The notes under the pieces: model-generated | Told to the model about the DNA's origin: nothing | The model's input: the letters and a program-made list of their open reading frames with translations, nothing else | Databases searched by the model: none | Part shown: positions 1 through 11,497 of the stretch, piece after piece | How positions within the stretch are numbered: position 1 is the first letter of the stretch | Layout of the letters: the number at the start of each line of letters is the position of its first letter | Origin: Cannabis sativa | Lineage: Eukaryota > Streptophyta > Magnoliopsida > Rosales > Cannabaceae | Assembly: GCF_029168945.1 (NCBI RefSeq) | Contig: NC_083604.1 | Coordinates: forward strand, 63,256,211 to 63,320,210 | Reading direction: 5' to 3' | DNA: 64,000 nucleotides | Program-made: the position numbers and the translations under genes

Positions 1-727
1 GATATAGGTAGTACCAATCAATCTATTTAAGCCCCCCTTCAACTGTGTAGTTCTATACCTATGCAGTCATAGAATCATCACACTTAACCTTCCCCAGGCG
101 ATGTGGGATTACACAGCTTATCTGGTATTTTTCTTTACAAATCACGGGACTACTGACTGTAATAGCAGGGGATGTACTTAATACTTGAACAAGAAAATTC
201 TATGACCTATCCAAAAAGTTCTTAACATTTTGTTCATCAACTCTTTGATTAAATGGAAACCTTAAGCTATAGGGGTACAAAGCCAAGGTAACCTTATTGG
301 TAAAGACACGTCGACCTGCTGACAAAACACTCTTTACTTTCACAAACTCCATGATATTTTTATTTTAACAAGCAATTTCGAAAATTGTATTATTAAATAC
401 TTCAATTTTTCGAAATGCAATATATATTTATAGAAAATTAAATTTGAGTTGTAAATTAATTTATATTAATTTTGTAACAACTTAAATTAAATATTTTTCT
501 AAATATTTCTTGGAAATTATTACTAAGATGGAAGAAATTCATGTTATTTTCATATCCATCTAAGTAAAATTTATAAATATTAAATTAAAATTTATATTTA
601 GAATTTTTCATTCTAAATTGGAAATTTTAATTAATAAATATATATTTAAAATAAATAGATTAAATAAAGAGAATCAAAGAAAATACAACTCTCTTTAAAT
701 AATGAGCTTTATTATTAAGATATTCGA

Positions 728-1480
728 TCTCCATTGTTGGTTTTACATCGCGTTTGTTTTAGTGAGTAATCCTCCCTAATGGAGGAACGTTCATTAGCAA
801 TTTCGCACCGTTTAATCTCGAAAGATAAGTAGTTTGTAAGTGTTTTATATGGTATGGATCACCCTAATGGTGGCGACCATATTTGACTTGCAAATTGCGA
901 AACAATGGTGGAAGCTCATAAGATAGAATTGCCTTGACTCTCGCCTAAACGGGACAACGCTGAATTCCAATCTTGATCGAAGAAAAGGTTGCTAAAATGT
1001 TTAACATTTTAGATGAGCTGACAACTCTATTCAATGGATGGTAGCTTTGACTCTCGCCTAAACGGGACACTGATATCAGTTTGTTGAAAACCTTGGAAAT
1101 TATTTAGGATTGTATGTTTTAGTATTTTCACTTGTCATTCCTACTTGCTATATGTTTAATAATTTCTGAATTGTGTATGAATTTATATTGAACCATGTTA
1201 TTTTCTGTTATTAAGTTGTAGTTTAATTTCGAATCTTCATTGTTGGTCTAACTTGGTTTGTTTATCTAATGAGATAAATCCCTAGTGGATTTTCACCATT
1301 AGACATACATAATAGTGTTAGATCTCGAAAGATAAATATTGTATATGCGACATCTAGCTGTTCATCAATAGAAGACACCTTAGACTAGTATTTTTACAAT
1401 ATGAAACAAGAAGATTGTATAAATAAGATTACTTTGACTTTCGTTAATCGAAGCATCGTTGGATTCTTATTTAATCAACG
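728..1480 (+). repeat. Imperfect direct repeats in retroelement leader
   Basis: Two related blocks, about 728-1085 and 1237-1480, share the order CATTGTTGGT, a TTTGTTT tract, a statement of CCCTA/TAGTGG and then TCTCGAAAGATAA. Inside the first block a 20-base string starting GACTCTCGCCTAAACGGGAC occurs twice, near 939 and 1050. The blocks contain no coherent coding frame, so they look like a duplicated non-coding leader. Confidence 0.55.
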
Positions 1481-1949
1481 AAATTATCCTAATTCCTCTA
1501 AGCTTATTCATTTCAAAAAGCTCAATAACATATCATTGGATGAATGGTCTATAAATCATTTCATGTCATTTTATATTTTCTCTTAAGAAATTAAATGACG
1601 CATATGATTATAATCCCGAAATTCTATTCCCAATTGATATAAATCCTCAATCTTAGAAATCTCCTACTTGTATGGGCAAATCAAATTTAGAATTAAATTA
1701 GTAGTGGTGGTCCAAGATAGAATTACTCATTATATTTGGTATAAATTTAAGTCTTTGACTTTGATTTTAGATTCCAAACAGAAATTTTCTTATATTTCTA
1801 ATTCTAGGATGCAATACAGTTACACCTTCACAAGGGTTTAATATCCATCTTCTATTAATGGATTCAAACTGTATGGAATATGAGTTAGGTATTCTGTGAC
1901 CAGGATCCACTTGCACTATTCTAAGAATTCTTTGATGTAACTAAACTAA

Positions 1950-3700
1950 GTCATCAAAAGACACTACCACATTTTTTTTAATCTATGGCATTTGTATCTT
2001 GTTCATAGTGGATTTGACAAGATCAATCTCTGCAAAGAGATAATATGCCTATATTCACTGAAAGTAGTTCATCTCATTCGCAGATGGATGTACATTCGGG
2101 GGTGGATATGAGTTTTTCGTTGTATTCTTAAAACGATCACTCTAGATTATACCTTATGCAAAGAAATTTGAAATGTTTAAAAAAAAATTCTTAAATTTCT
2201 AGCAATGGAAAACCATTAAGGTAAGTGGTTAAAGATCTTGCGAACTGATAGGGGTGGAGAAATAGTTAGTTGATATGCAGTTCAAAGATCATTAAATTGA
2301 TTTTTAAATTATATCCAAACTTACCTCCCTAGAAATTTCGAGTTGCATATTGATGATTAGTTACTAGTCGTTGCCTAAATCCTTCTATAGTAATACAATT
2401 TCAGAATGATGTAATGGTTGTATACTTAATGTAAATCATTACTAGATTCATGGATGACCTAATCAAAATCTTAAGAAAAGCTAGAACTGTTAACCATGGT
2501 TTGTTAGCTATTCTAAGTGATTAGGGGTGGACCATCCCATTGTCAATAGATAAGAAAGTGTTTGTTCAAACAAATACTACTTTTCTAAGAAAATGACTAA
2601 GTCTGAAAATAAAGTAGCAAATAAAGGAGATATAATTTCTTGATTCTAAAAGTGTTCTATCATCTTATATGCCATATGATGATCCCACTGCCTCTGTTTT
2701 CTTGTCACAACCAAAGAGGTTAATACCATTTAGTTTTCTTAGACATAATTCACGGTACCTTGTCGTAGTGGGAGAGTTTCTAGGAACTCACCTTCTTGGA
2801 AGACACTAGTGAATAAAATTCATTGTGAGTTTAAACAAGTAATGGATTGTCAAAGATAAGAAACTAAGAAGAAAAGCCAATAGAACTATGGTATAATCCA
2901 TTCACATGGAATAACCTAAATTTTTCTATTACAAGGACATAAAAGGAGATTATCGTTAATAAGTCTATTCAATGGACTTAACAAAACTTCCTGTTCCTAG
3001 TATTATAGGTTTGAGTTTGTCTAAACCTATGGCTTGTGGTATACCTGGTAATTACTTACTCTAATGCAAGCAACTTACTTTAGTAAGATGCTGAAGCATT
3101 TTCTTTCTAATGGCAATCTATAGAAGCTTCACAACTTCTTAGACATAGATTTTATTTATCTAAGGAAAAGTCTCAACTATTCCAGAAAAGATAAAGCCAT
3201 GAAAGAATTTCTTATATCAACAGTGAGAGGTCTTAGATATGCTTTTGTATGCCTTAGACCAGACACCTGCTGTTTAGTGGGAGTAATGAGTAGGTATCAG
3301 ATTAATCCAGGAGAAGACCATTGGAAGACAATCAAGTAAATCTTAAGATTAAGAAGATGAACTATATGTTAGTCGATAAGGGTGTGTTTAAAACTCTTAG
3401 ACTACACCACATCAGATTTCGAAATTTGCCTTTGTGCTAGAAAATCTTTCTGATAAGATGGTGATTACTCTGGGGTGGAATAGTGATTTTGGAGAAGTGT
3501 AAAAACCTATCTGAAGTCTCTAGGTCTACCAGAAAGGGACTGAATGTTAAAGTTGCAGGAAAGGTACTTATTCAGTCTAAGGAAAGTTCTATACATCTTT
3601 GGCACCATTCCAAATTGCCTTAACTACTAATGTTACTTTCTGAATAACCAAGTAGTAGTTGCCAAAGGTATAGAATCCAGTATCCCAAGAGAGTAGACAT
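1950..3700 (+). pseudogene. Copia pol remnants (integrase and RNase H-side fragments)
   Basis: Translating in shifting frames gives recognisable copia pieces. At 2232-2267 KILRTDRGGEIV matches the integrase core motif (LRTDRGGE). At about 3190-3337 a frame reads a 'VRGLRYAFVCLRPDTCCLVG' stretch followed by an NPGEDHWKTIK segment, matching the region between reverse transcriptase and RNase H that normally reads YAxVCTRPD...NPGxxHW. Numerous stops and frameshifts separate the pieces, so nothing here can encode a working polyprotein. Confidence 0.7.
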
Positions 3701-3892
3701 ATAGAGAGGAATTTCACATTATCAATGATTTTGTGATTAAGGAAGAGTAATGGTGGAGAAAAGGTTGTGTTTAATTCAACCTTTCAGATCCTATTACGAT
3801 GAGTTTACTACTACTATACTTGATTTGTATATCAAGGTGTTGAGATTATTTGAAATACACGTTTTTGTTTTATATTAGTGCAAGTGGGAGTT

Positions 3893-5774
3893 TGTTGGGT
3901 TTTATGCCCTAAATAAAACTCATTTCAATATAATCAGATTTACTTATTAATATAGATCAGAAATAATATTAATGTTACATGGTTCACATGATTTACTTCA
4001 TGATTATATGAACATAATGTATAAATTCATCTGAAACCCTTTTCACATACTTGATCCTGTTTATTGTTCTGTCAACACATTGGAAAGTAAACATGACTAT
4101 GTGAATAAAGTTTCCTAGATTTATCAGACATAGGGTTTTACTGATATGATAATCTACAACAGAGTTTACTTGCATTTGGAGAAATGCTATGTTCTTTCCA
4201 GAGCATTGGTTAAAGTAAAGCTCAGGTTGGATGCATGGAGTATGCATCGGAAGGGACCGATATTGAACTTTGACTTAGATTTATTAAACTTACCGTAATA
4301 TCTATTCAAGTCAATATCGCCTAGTTGATTCTAGATCAAATGATCTTAATCCTGTTATGATTAGGCTCGATCTCGAGAGGCTATTCGTGTTCTTTGATTT
4401 GTTAGTTAAGCCTACTTTTAGGTCAGGGTGATACGTACATTTTGGGAACACGGTAGTGCAATTGAGTGGGAGCGCTAACATAAACATGGAGTCTATAGCT
4501 TCTATCTGGCGAATAGTAAGTAAAGGATGATCTCCTTCGAGCTTGACCAAACGAAAATAAATGGTGGAGATCTCATTTCACATAAGCTGAAATATCATTT
4601 ATACGGGGTTAAGTGTTTTAAGGATTAAATACATTGTAGGGTGTAATGGTAATCTAATCCCTTTACAGTGTAGATCATTCATATAGAGGATCATTGATCA
4701 AATTAGGATTATAACAATGGATAACTAATGATGTGTCTATATGGTGGAACATATAGAGCATTCTATATACTGAGAGTGCAATTCTAAGTTCTATGCGTGG
4801 ATTCAACGAAGAATTAATAAGTCAGTGAATTTAGGTGATAAATTCTTGATCTGCTTATTGGAAGCTCGGTTATATAGACCCATGGTCCCCGCACTAGTTG
4901 AGATAATATTGCTTGTAAGACTCATATAATTGGTTTTGATTAATCAATTATAATTCTCAAATTAGACTATGTCTATTTGTGAAATTTTCACTAAGTAAGG
5001 GCGAAATTGTAAAGAAATAGTTTATAGGGGCATATTTGTTAATTATGATACTTTGTATGGTTCAATTAATAAATATGATAAATGACAATATTATTTAATA
5101 ATTATTTATAGTTATTAAATAGTTAGAATTGGCATTTAAATGGTTGAATTAGAAAATTGACATTTTTGAGAAAATCAGATGTAGAAAAGTTAAAACTGCA
5201 AAATTGCAAAAAGTGAGGCCCAAATCCACTTGTATAGGGCCGACCACTTTTGTAGGGAATTTAAACTGATATTTTCATTATTTTAATGCCAAATAATTCA
5301 AACCTAACCCTAGTGGAATGCTATAAATAGATAGTGAAGGCTTCAGGAAAATTACACTTCTGATTCAGAAAAAACTGAGCCTCTCTCTCTCCTTATCTTT
5401 GGTCGACCTCTTCTCCTCTTTCTTCTTCATTGAACTTTCGAAATTCTTAGTGTTAGAGTAGTGCCCACACACAGCAAGTGATACCTCAACCATAGTGAGG
5501 AAGATCGTGAAGAAAGACTTTCAGCAAGAAGGAGTTTCAGCACTAAAGAATCAGAGAAAGAGATCTAGGTTCAGATATTGATAATGCTCTGCTACAGAAA
5601 GGAATCAAGGGCTAGATATCTGAACGGAAGGAGTCATATTATTCCGCTGCACCCAATGTAAGGTTTCCTAAACTTTATATGTGTTTATTTCATCGTTTTA
5701 GAAAGTTCATATTTAGGGTGTTAATCAACATACTTGTGAGTAGATCTAAGATCCTTGTAAAATAATTTCCAACA
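3893..5774 (+). repeat. Long copia 3' LTR (about 1.88 kb)
   Basis: Begins TGTTGGGTTTTATGCC right after the purine tract and ends AATAATTTCCAACA, i.e. TG...CA. The same LTR start is found at 27,425 preceded by the same tract, and the 3' half is found again at 5778-6738, so this is a repeated LTR family. A TATA-like CTATAAATAGA near 5320 is a plausible LTR promoter. No target-site duplication can be tested because the left end is missing. Confidence 0.8.
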
Positions 5775-5777
5775 CTA

Positions 5778-6738
5778 TTCAATTTCAAATCTATAGTGGC
5801 GCAAGGCAGAATTAATAAGTTAGAGAATTTACTTGATAAATTCTAGATCTACTTATTGAAAGCTCAGTTATATAGACCCATGTTCCCCTCACTAGTTGAG
5901 ATAATACTACTTGCAGACTCAGTCAATTGATTTTAATTAATCAATTATAATTCTAAAATTAGACTATGTCTTATTTATGAATTTTCACTAAGCAAGGGTT
6001 TAATTGTGAAGAAAAGAGGTTTTGGGGTCAATTTATTAATTAAGAGACTTTGCATCTAATTAATAATTAATATAAATGACAATTTTATTTGATAATTAAT
6101 TATAATTATTAAATAAATAATTTTGGCATTTATAAGATTGAATTGGAAAGTATGGTATTATTGAAAGAGGAATAAGTGGTTGAAAAAAAGTGGCAAAATT
6201 GTAACTAGACATTGGTCCTATTAGAGGCCGACCCTAGTGTTGATTTTTGCCCAATATTTTATTTATTTTAATCCATGTAATTCAACCCTAAGCCCTAGTT
6301 GAAACACTATAAAAGGAACATGATGCTCTCACTCATCCACTTTTGACAATTTAACTATTGCCTTCAACCTAGATGAGAGAGTTCCTCTATAGTGATTTCA
6401 GCCTTCTTCATTGTTCTTCACCATTCGAACCCTTAGTGAAAGAGTACCATGCCCACACATAGCAAGTCAAGTACTTAATCATAGTGAGTAAGACGGTGGT
6501 AACCGAACCCGAAGGAGAGAAAGAGATCCAGGTTCAGATCTTGATAATGCTCTGCGACAGAAAGGAAACAAGGGCTAGAGATCTTGAACGGAAGGAGTCC
6601 TTATATTCTGCTGCAACCAATGTAAGGTTTTCTTAAACCTTTATGTGTTTAATTTCAATTTTTTAGAGATATTCATATTTAGGATGTTAATCAACATACT
6701 TGTTAGTAAATTTAGATCCTGGTAAAATATTTCCAACA
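5778..6738 (+). repeat. 5'-truncated related LTR directly downstream
   Basis: From the GAATTAATAAG segment onward it follows the second half of the preceding LTR through the CTATAAAAGG promoter-like segment, the CTCTGC(G/T)ACAGAAAGGA segment and the ending TTTCCAACA. Sequence divergence is obvious, so this is an older copy. The simplest reading is that the first element landed inside this older LTR. Confidence 0.7.
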
Positions 6739-6910
6739 AGGGTTCGGGTTTGGGGCTAAGGTCTGAGTTTGGATTCGGTTAGGTTCTGGGTTCTGGGTTC
6801 GGGTTCGAGTTCAAGTTCGGTCTGGGTCCGGGTTTGGGTTTGGGTCCGGGTCTAGGGCTAGGGCCAGGTGTAGGGGATGCGGGTCGGGGTCTCAAAGTCT
6901 AGGTTGGGGC
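6739..6910 (+). repeat. G-rich degenerate hexamer repeat (GGGTTC/GGGTTT-like)
   Basis: About 170 bp of variants of GGGTTC, GGGTTT and GGTCC, strongly G-biased on the plus strand, starting immediately after the LTR end. The unit is not the plant telomere repeat TTTAGGG in phase, so I call it a degenerate satellite-like tract. Several closely spaced GGG runs give it G-quadruplex potential. Confidence 0.65.
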
Positions 6911-7173
6911 TGGAATCCAAATACTGATTAACAAAAAAAATGTTTAAAAAAATTAAGTGTTTTTTTATTTCAAAATTTTAATTCTCAATTAAAAAATTGA
7001 AAAATAAAAATTTAATAGAATATATTTTTAGAAAATATTTTCACTTATTGAATTAAAAAAAAAAACTAATTAAAAAGTGTTACCAAACACATCAATAATA
7101 TAAGATTTATTTCATTAAGTATTATTTTTTTTTAAACCCCATTAATTATTTATAATTTGATATAATATGATAT
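6911..7173. other. AT-rich intergenic stretch
   Basis: A/T homopolymer-rich sequence between the G-rich repeat and the Mutator MITE. I see no coding potential or recognisable repeat. Confidence 0.5.
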
Positions 7174-7182
7174 TATAATTTA

Positions 7183-7411
7183 TGGGATATGATTTTGTCC
7201 CGTGATGTACTTTCACGGAATGTATTCCGTGGTACATTAAATGGGTCTCAGGGTACATTAAATGAGTGTCAGGGTACGTTTCTACTTTTTAACCCTAATT
7301 ACCCCTAGATCAATCTCAGCCGTCAGATCAAATAACTCCCTCATCTGACGGCTGCCGTACATCACGGATTACAATCCGTAAAAGTACAATAACGGGACAA
7401 AATCATATCTC
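7183..7411. mobile_element. 229-bp Mutator-type MITE with 9-bp TSD
   Basis: The ends are inverted copies of GATATGATTTTGTCCCGT and continue inward through a TGTACTTT block. The element is flanked by TATAATTTA at 7174-7182 and again at 7412-7420, a perfect 9-bp target-site duplication, the size typical of the Mutator superfamily. Each arm carries its own short palindrome (CACGGAAT/ATTCCGTG on the left, CGGATT/AATCCG on the right). There is no ORF, so it is non-autonomous. Confidence 0.85.
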
Positions 7412-7420
7412 TATAATTTA

Positions 7421-7924
7421 TTTTTCTCATTTTTGTATATAATGCAAACATATTCAATATTTAGGTGAGGTGGTAATTAGAGTTATTTTTAAAATATTGT
7501 GGTCCAATTATAATGTGATATTTGACAGTAAACATTAAGGTATGTACAGATACAACAAAAGTGTAACACGCACGGGTGAGGGAAAAAGTTAAAGTTTGGG
7601 CGCAAACTGCAAGAAAAATTATTTAAGGGGTCAATATAAAATAACTATACATAATAATTTTTTTACTATATTTCATATGTAACATTGTGTAAAAAATTCT
7701 TTTTGGGAAGACTATAATCCTTATGTGTGTGAGTGGCTCCGTCAGTAGTACCAGAAGATATTTTTCCTCTCAGATGTTTTACTCATGTAGTAAATTGTAA
7801 CTGAAAGTTATACTGTAAATTATTTTTTATTTTAATTTAAATTTGTTTTATTTTTATTTTTTCTGAAAGGAATTTAATTTTTTTTTTTATTTAAGTATTT
7901 AATTGCAAACAAATAAATTACTTA
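7421..7924. other. AT-rich intergenic stretch
   Basis: No ORF, repeat boundary or RNA gene recognised; poly-T and poly-A runs dominate. Confidence 0.5.
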
Positions 7925-8135
7925 GGTTCGTTTAGAACGCCATATTAGATCGTATTGTATTTTATGTAATATTTTTATGTAAAATTATATATGGTATTAA
8001 CTCTTATGGACACTTAAATATATAATATTTTAGTATAAATTAAAGTTTAATATAATATTATATAAAAATATAATATATAATCTAATTCAATGTAATACAA
8101 TACAATAGAACCTAATACGATGTTACAAACGAGCC
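7925..8135. mobile_element. MITE, copy 1 of a two-copy family
   Basis: Starts GGTTCGTTTAGAACG and ends CAAACGAGCC, an imperfect terminal inverted repeat of GGCTCGTTTGGAAC type; the arms continue as CGTATTGTATT and its complement. A second copy lies at 43,704-43,930. Flanking TTA/ATA fits an approximate 3-bp duplication of PIF/Harbinger type, but this copy alone is not decisive. Confidence 0.65.
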
Positions 8136-8150
8136 ATAAGTAATTAATTA

Positions 8151-8265
8151 TAACAAAATTCACAGCTTAAATATTTTTGACACCAAGAAACTGCAACAAA
8201 TTAAACAAATTGTAACAAAATTCACAGCTTAAATATTTTTGACACAAAAAAACTGCAACAAATAA
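8151..8265. repeat. Tandem duplication, 62-bp unit
   Basis: TAACAAAATTCACAGC starts at 8151 and again at 8213; the two units run in parallel for about 53 bases with a few differences (CACCAAGAAA versus CACAAAAAAA). A recent local duplication about 400 bp upstream of the DUF4057 gene. Confidence 0.8.
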
Positions 8266-8339
8266 AACTACAATATCCTTTCAAAAAAAAAAAAATATAA
8301 TAAAATTTTGACATAATTATCCCATTTAATAATAACTTT

Positions 8340-8637
8340 TTTTAAAGAAGAAAGTAGCTAGCGAGTGGTGGAAGTTATGTGTATTGTGTAGGCATGTGAG
8401 CTTTTAAGTGGCTTGCCTAGCGCAATCCAACATCTTTCATTCTAAAGCTCAATTTGCTATTTACTGTTTACTCTCTCTTCATTCAAAATTTTCTTTTAAA
8501 TTTTAAAATTTAAATAAATATAAAAAAAAGTCTCTTCAAATTACCGAACTCTCACACACTGAAACACAAAACTCAAGACTGTAAAACAGTCAGCGCAGCG
8601 AGACACACCAAGAAGAAGAAGAAGAAAAAGATAGATA
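8340..8637 (+). promoter_or_regulatory. Proximal promoter and 5' UTR of the DUF4057 gene
   Basis: Leads directly into the start codon at 8638. It contains an A/T-rich AAATAAATATAAAAAAAAG segment near 8510 that could serve as a TATA region, a CTCTCTCTTC pyrimidine patch near 8471 and an AAGAAGAAGAAGAAGAAAAAG purine tract just before the ATG, as often seen in plant 5' UTRs. The transcription start cannot be placed from sequence alone. Confidence 0.5.
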
Positions 8638-10808
8638 ATGGAGAAAACTACACCTGTGTCCACGGTCAGGAAGCCTAACTCTTCAACTTCCGATCTTCTC
8701 ACCTGGACAGAGGCCTCTCCTTCCTCTGCCTCCACCGCCCCACCTACCTCTGCTCCTCGCTCTCATCAGGTATTCCTTTATTACCTCTCTCTCTCATCAT
8801 CGATTCATTTCTCTTTCAGCTCCAGTTTAGCTTCGTTTTCTTCTTCTCCATTCATTTATTTCTTTTTATTAATTTATCTTTTGGGTTTGAAATTTGATTG
8901 TTTTCGTTACCAGCCGTCCGATGGAATGAAAAAAGTGTTGCATGGGGGTCAGGTGACGGACGATGAAGCTCAGAGTCTCTTGAAAAAGTAAGATCTGCGA
9001 TATTTTGAACATTTCTGCTATGTGTTTTTTTAATTTATTATATTTTAATGATAAAATGCCTTATTTATTTATTGACTGGTATTTATTTGTAAATGGCTTC
9101 TATTGAATTAGATCTACTAATGTATGTGTTTTTATTTGGGGCTATGAGAAGTGAAGGAGATATGTATGAAGATGAAGTAATAGAACCCACAACTGGGATT
9201 GCTTTATTTGATTTTGAGCTCAGAGAAATTTCAGCTCTGAAATACCCACGAAATAAAAACCTCTTAATTTCAAATTCTTAAGTTTAAGTGAAATTTGTGG
9301 CCTTTGTATTATACCCACGAAATGGGGGCAGTTGAATTGATAATTTGGTGAGCATTGCTTGTAAATTTATGGTAGTATCTTAGAAACCATGCTAACATTT
9401 TTTTAAAAGGATTTTAGCTTGATGTTAAAAGCAACGAGGAGAACGATTTTGATTATGATGATTTTTTTTTTCATTAATTAAGCCTTGATATTTCCCAATC
9501 TTTGATCCAGAGAGTGGCATTGTTTTCATTAACTTTTTTTTTTCTTTTTTTTTTTGCTGTGTTTTTATCAGCTTGTTAGTAAATTTTCTACTAAATAATT
9601 CAAATGTATGTTTTTATGTCCAGTTCGGTAATAGGAAATTACATTAAACTGTTAGTGAGTGAGAAAATAATGACAACTAAAAGTTGCCGAATTTGGATGC
9701 CTTGAACATTCTATAATGAGCTATTACAAAAAATTTTGATGAGTAAAAAACAGTGAAAATATTTTGGGGATGAAACTTTTTAATGTGCCTCAGGAATGAA
9801 TGCTTCGAAAGTATGTGCAGATTTTTTTTTTTTTTTTAAATTTTCACTTTACTTGTGCTACTTTCAGGAAGCCTTGTTCAGGGTATAAAATGAAAGAGAT
9901 GAATGGAAGTGGTATATTCACTGACAATGGTGATGGTACCCCTCAATCTGATGCTTCCAAATCTGGTTCGAAAACAGGGCTGCGAGTGTATCAGGTATTT
10001 GGATGAGGTTTCTGAATTTCTTTAAAAAAATCCCTTATCATTGTCATGGTGGTTGTGTAATCTGTTAATAATTGCATTTTCAGCAAACTGTGAACAAAAT
10101 GAGTCAAATATCATTCAGTGCTGATGGGAGAATCTCCCCCAAGAAGCCAAGCTCTATCCCAGAGGTTGCCAAGCAACGTGAACTAAGTGGAACCTTCCTA
10201 AGTGATGCTGATTCGAAGGTTAAAAAGCAGGTATCAAGTGCTAAGAACAAGGAGCTTACTGGACACGACATCTTTGGCCCTCCCCCGGAAATAGTGCCTC
10301 GTTCAGTGGTATCTGCTCGTACCCCTGAATCAAGAGCTAGTAAAGACATGGGAGAACCTGCACCTAGAAATTTACGAACATCGGTCAAAGTTTCAAATGT
10401 GAGTTTGGGAATATAGTTTCTCCAATTCTTCTAATATCTGGACTTAAAGTTATGTTCCTTCTAATTTAGTCTCCTAGTTTTCTGTCATAAATATAATATC
10501 ATAAACTGAAGTCATTTCACTTTTCATCGACCTAGCCTGCTGGGGGTCAGAGCAATATCCTGTTCAGTGAAGAACCTGTTGTCAAGACTACGAAGAAAAT
10601 ACACGGACAGAAGTTTGCTGAGTTGAAAGGAAACAACATATTTAAGGGAGATGTTCCTCCGGGATCAGCTGAGAAGCCACTGAGCGTGGCCAAGCTCAGG
10701 GAAATGAGCGGCAGCAACATTTTCTCTGATGGAAAGGCATCATCTAGAGATTATCTAGGTGGTGTTCGCCAAGCCCCAGGTGGTGATAGCAGCATTTCCT
10801 TGGTTTGA
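8638..10808 (+). CDS. DUF4057 family protein (HN1-like), five exons
   Basis: Exons 8638-8769, 8914-8987, 9868-9994, 10084-10398 and 10536-10808 join in frame with GT-AG introns to give 306 aa. The product matches my recollection of the plant DUF4057 family (annotated in Arabidopsis as hematological/neurological expressed-like proteins): a Ser/Thr/Pro-rich N-terminus, then short motifs of the form G-x-[ND/G]-I-F repeated through the chain (GSGIFTD, GHDIFGPP, GNNIFKGD, GSNIFSDG) and a conserved C-terminus GGVRQAPGGDSSISLV. No signal peptide, membrane segment or enzyme motif is visible; the chain is polar and probably largely disordered. Function is unknown to me; a cytoskeleton or scaffold role would be speculation. 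The start is the first ATG after the purine-rich leader and opens the conserved N-terminal segment. It converges with annexin copy A. Confidence 0.9.
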
Positions 10809-11497
10809 CTCTCTAATTGCTAACATGCTGTGATACATTAGAATCTATGCTTGAGCTTGATCATGATCAGCATTCCATCTCTAGGAGTTGTGACATGTGA
10901 GTGAGTAGTGATAATCTTAGAAACTTGGCATGGTATGTAGATTAAACTGTGTGCACTTTAGGATAATTGGGAATTTGGGGTTTGCGTTTTGTGACGGTGT
11001 GTTTTGATGCTGTTATTTCAAGTTCGTTTACCCTTTATCCAGGATTGAGTATGAATAAAATTGTTATTTACATTTAAATTTACACATCTGACTTTTTAGG
11101 TTATAGTTATCGTGAAAGCACTAAGCATTGATTTAGTAAAGATCGTTCAATTTGTCCTAGATAGATCAAATGTGGCGTAATCCATTTTGGCTGGCTTTTT
11201 TAGATTTTCAAACTTTTTAGTGGATCAAATGACTAGATTGTTTATTGTTATTTTGCTCAAAGATTTCGAAGTAAGAAAAAATCATGTTCAAAACGCAAGA
11301 CCATACTGATTTCACAAACAATTAACTTAGCTCAAACTGCCAATTATTAAATAACAAAAGGTCCACAAACCCATCACAAGGCAGATAACTATGACAAACA
11401 AGACACTTGTGATAAAAGCAACATGGCAGCAAAACGCATGCAGTCTGCACGCCCTCACAACTAGTCTCTACTAGAATCTAGATCCTGACAATGAGTT
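10809..11497. terminator. Convergent 3' region of DUF4057 gene and annexin A
   Basis: Holds the DUF4057 3' UTR, with an AATAAA polyadenylation-type signal at 11,054-11,059, about 250 bp past the stop. The right-hand part holds the annexin A 3' UTR on the other strand; no canonical AATAAA is obvious there. No other gene is seen. Confidence 0.5.

Larger units (their letters stand above)
1..3892 (+). mobile_element. Decayed Ty1/copia-type element, internal region (left end outside window)
   Basis: The stretch ends in a purine-rich tract (AAGTGGGAGTT) immediately before an LTR that begins TGTTGGG, which is the polypurine tract and 3' LTR arrangement of a plus-strand LTR retrotransposon. No long ORF survives. 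Short pol-like pieces are readable between about 1.95 and 3.7 kb. The first 1.9 kb looks non-coding and contains repeated leader sequence. The 5' LTR lies outside the window. The family assignment rests on the pol fragments and on the matching LTR seen again at 27.4 kb. Confidence 0.75.

Noticed and set aside
6739..6910. Interstitial telomere repeat
   Set aside because: The units are GGGTTC/GGGTTT variants and not TTTAGGG in register.
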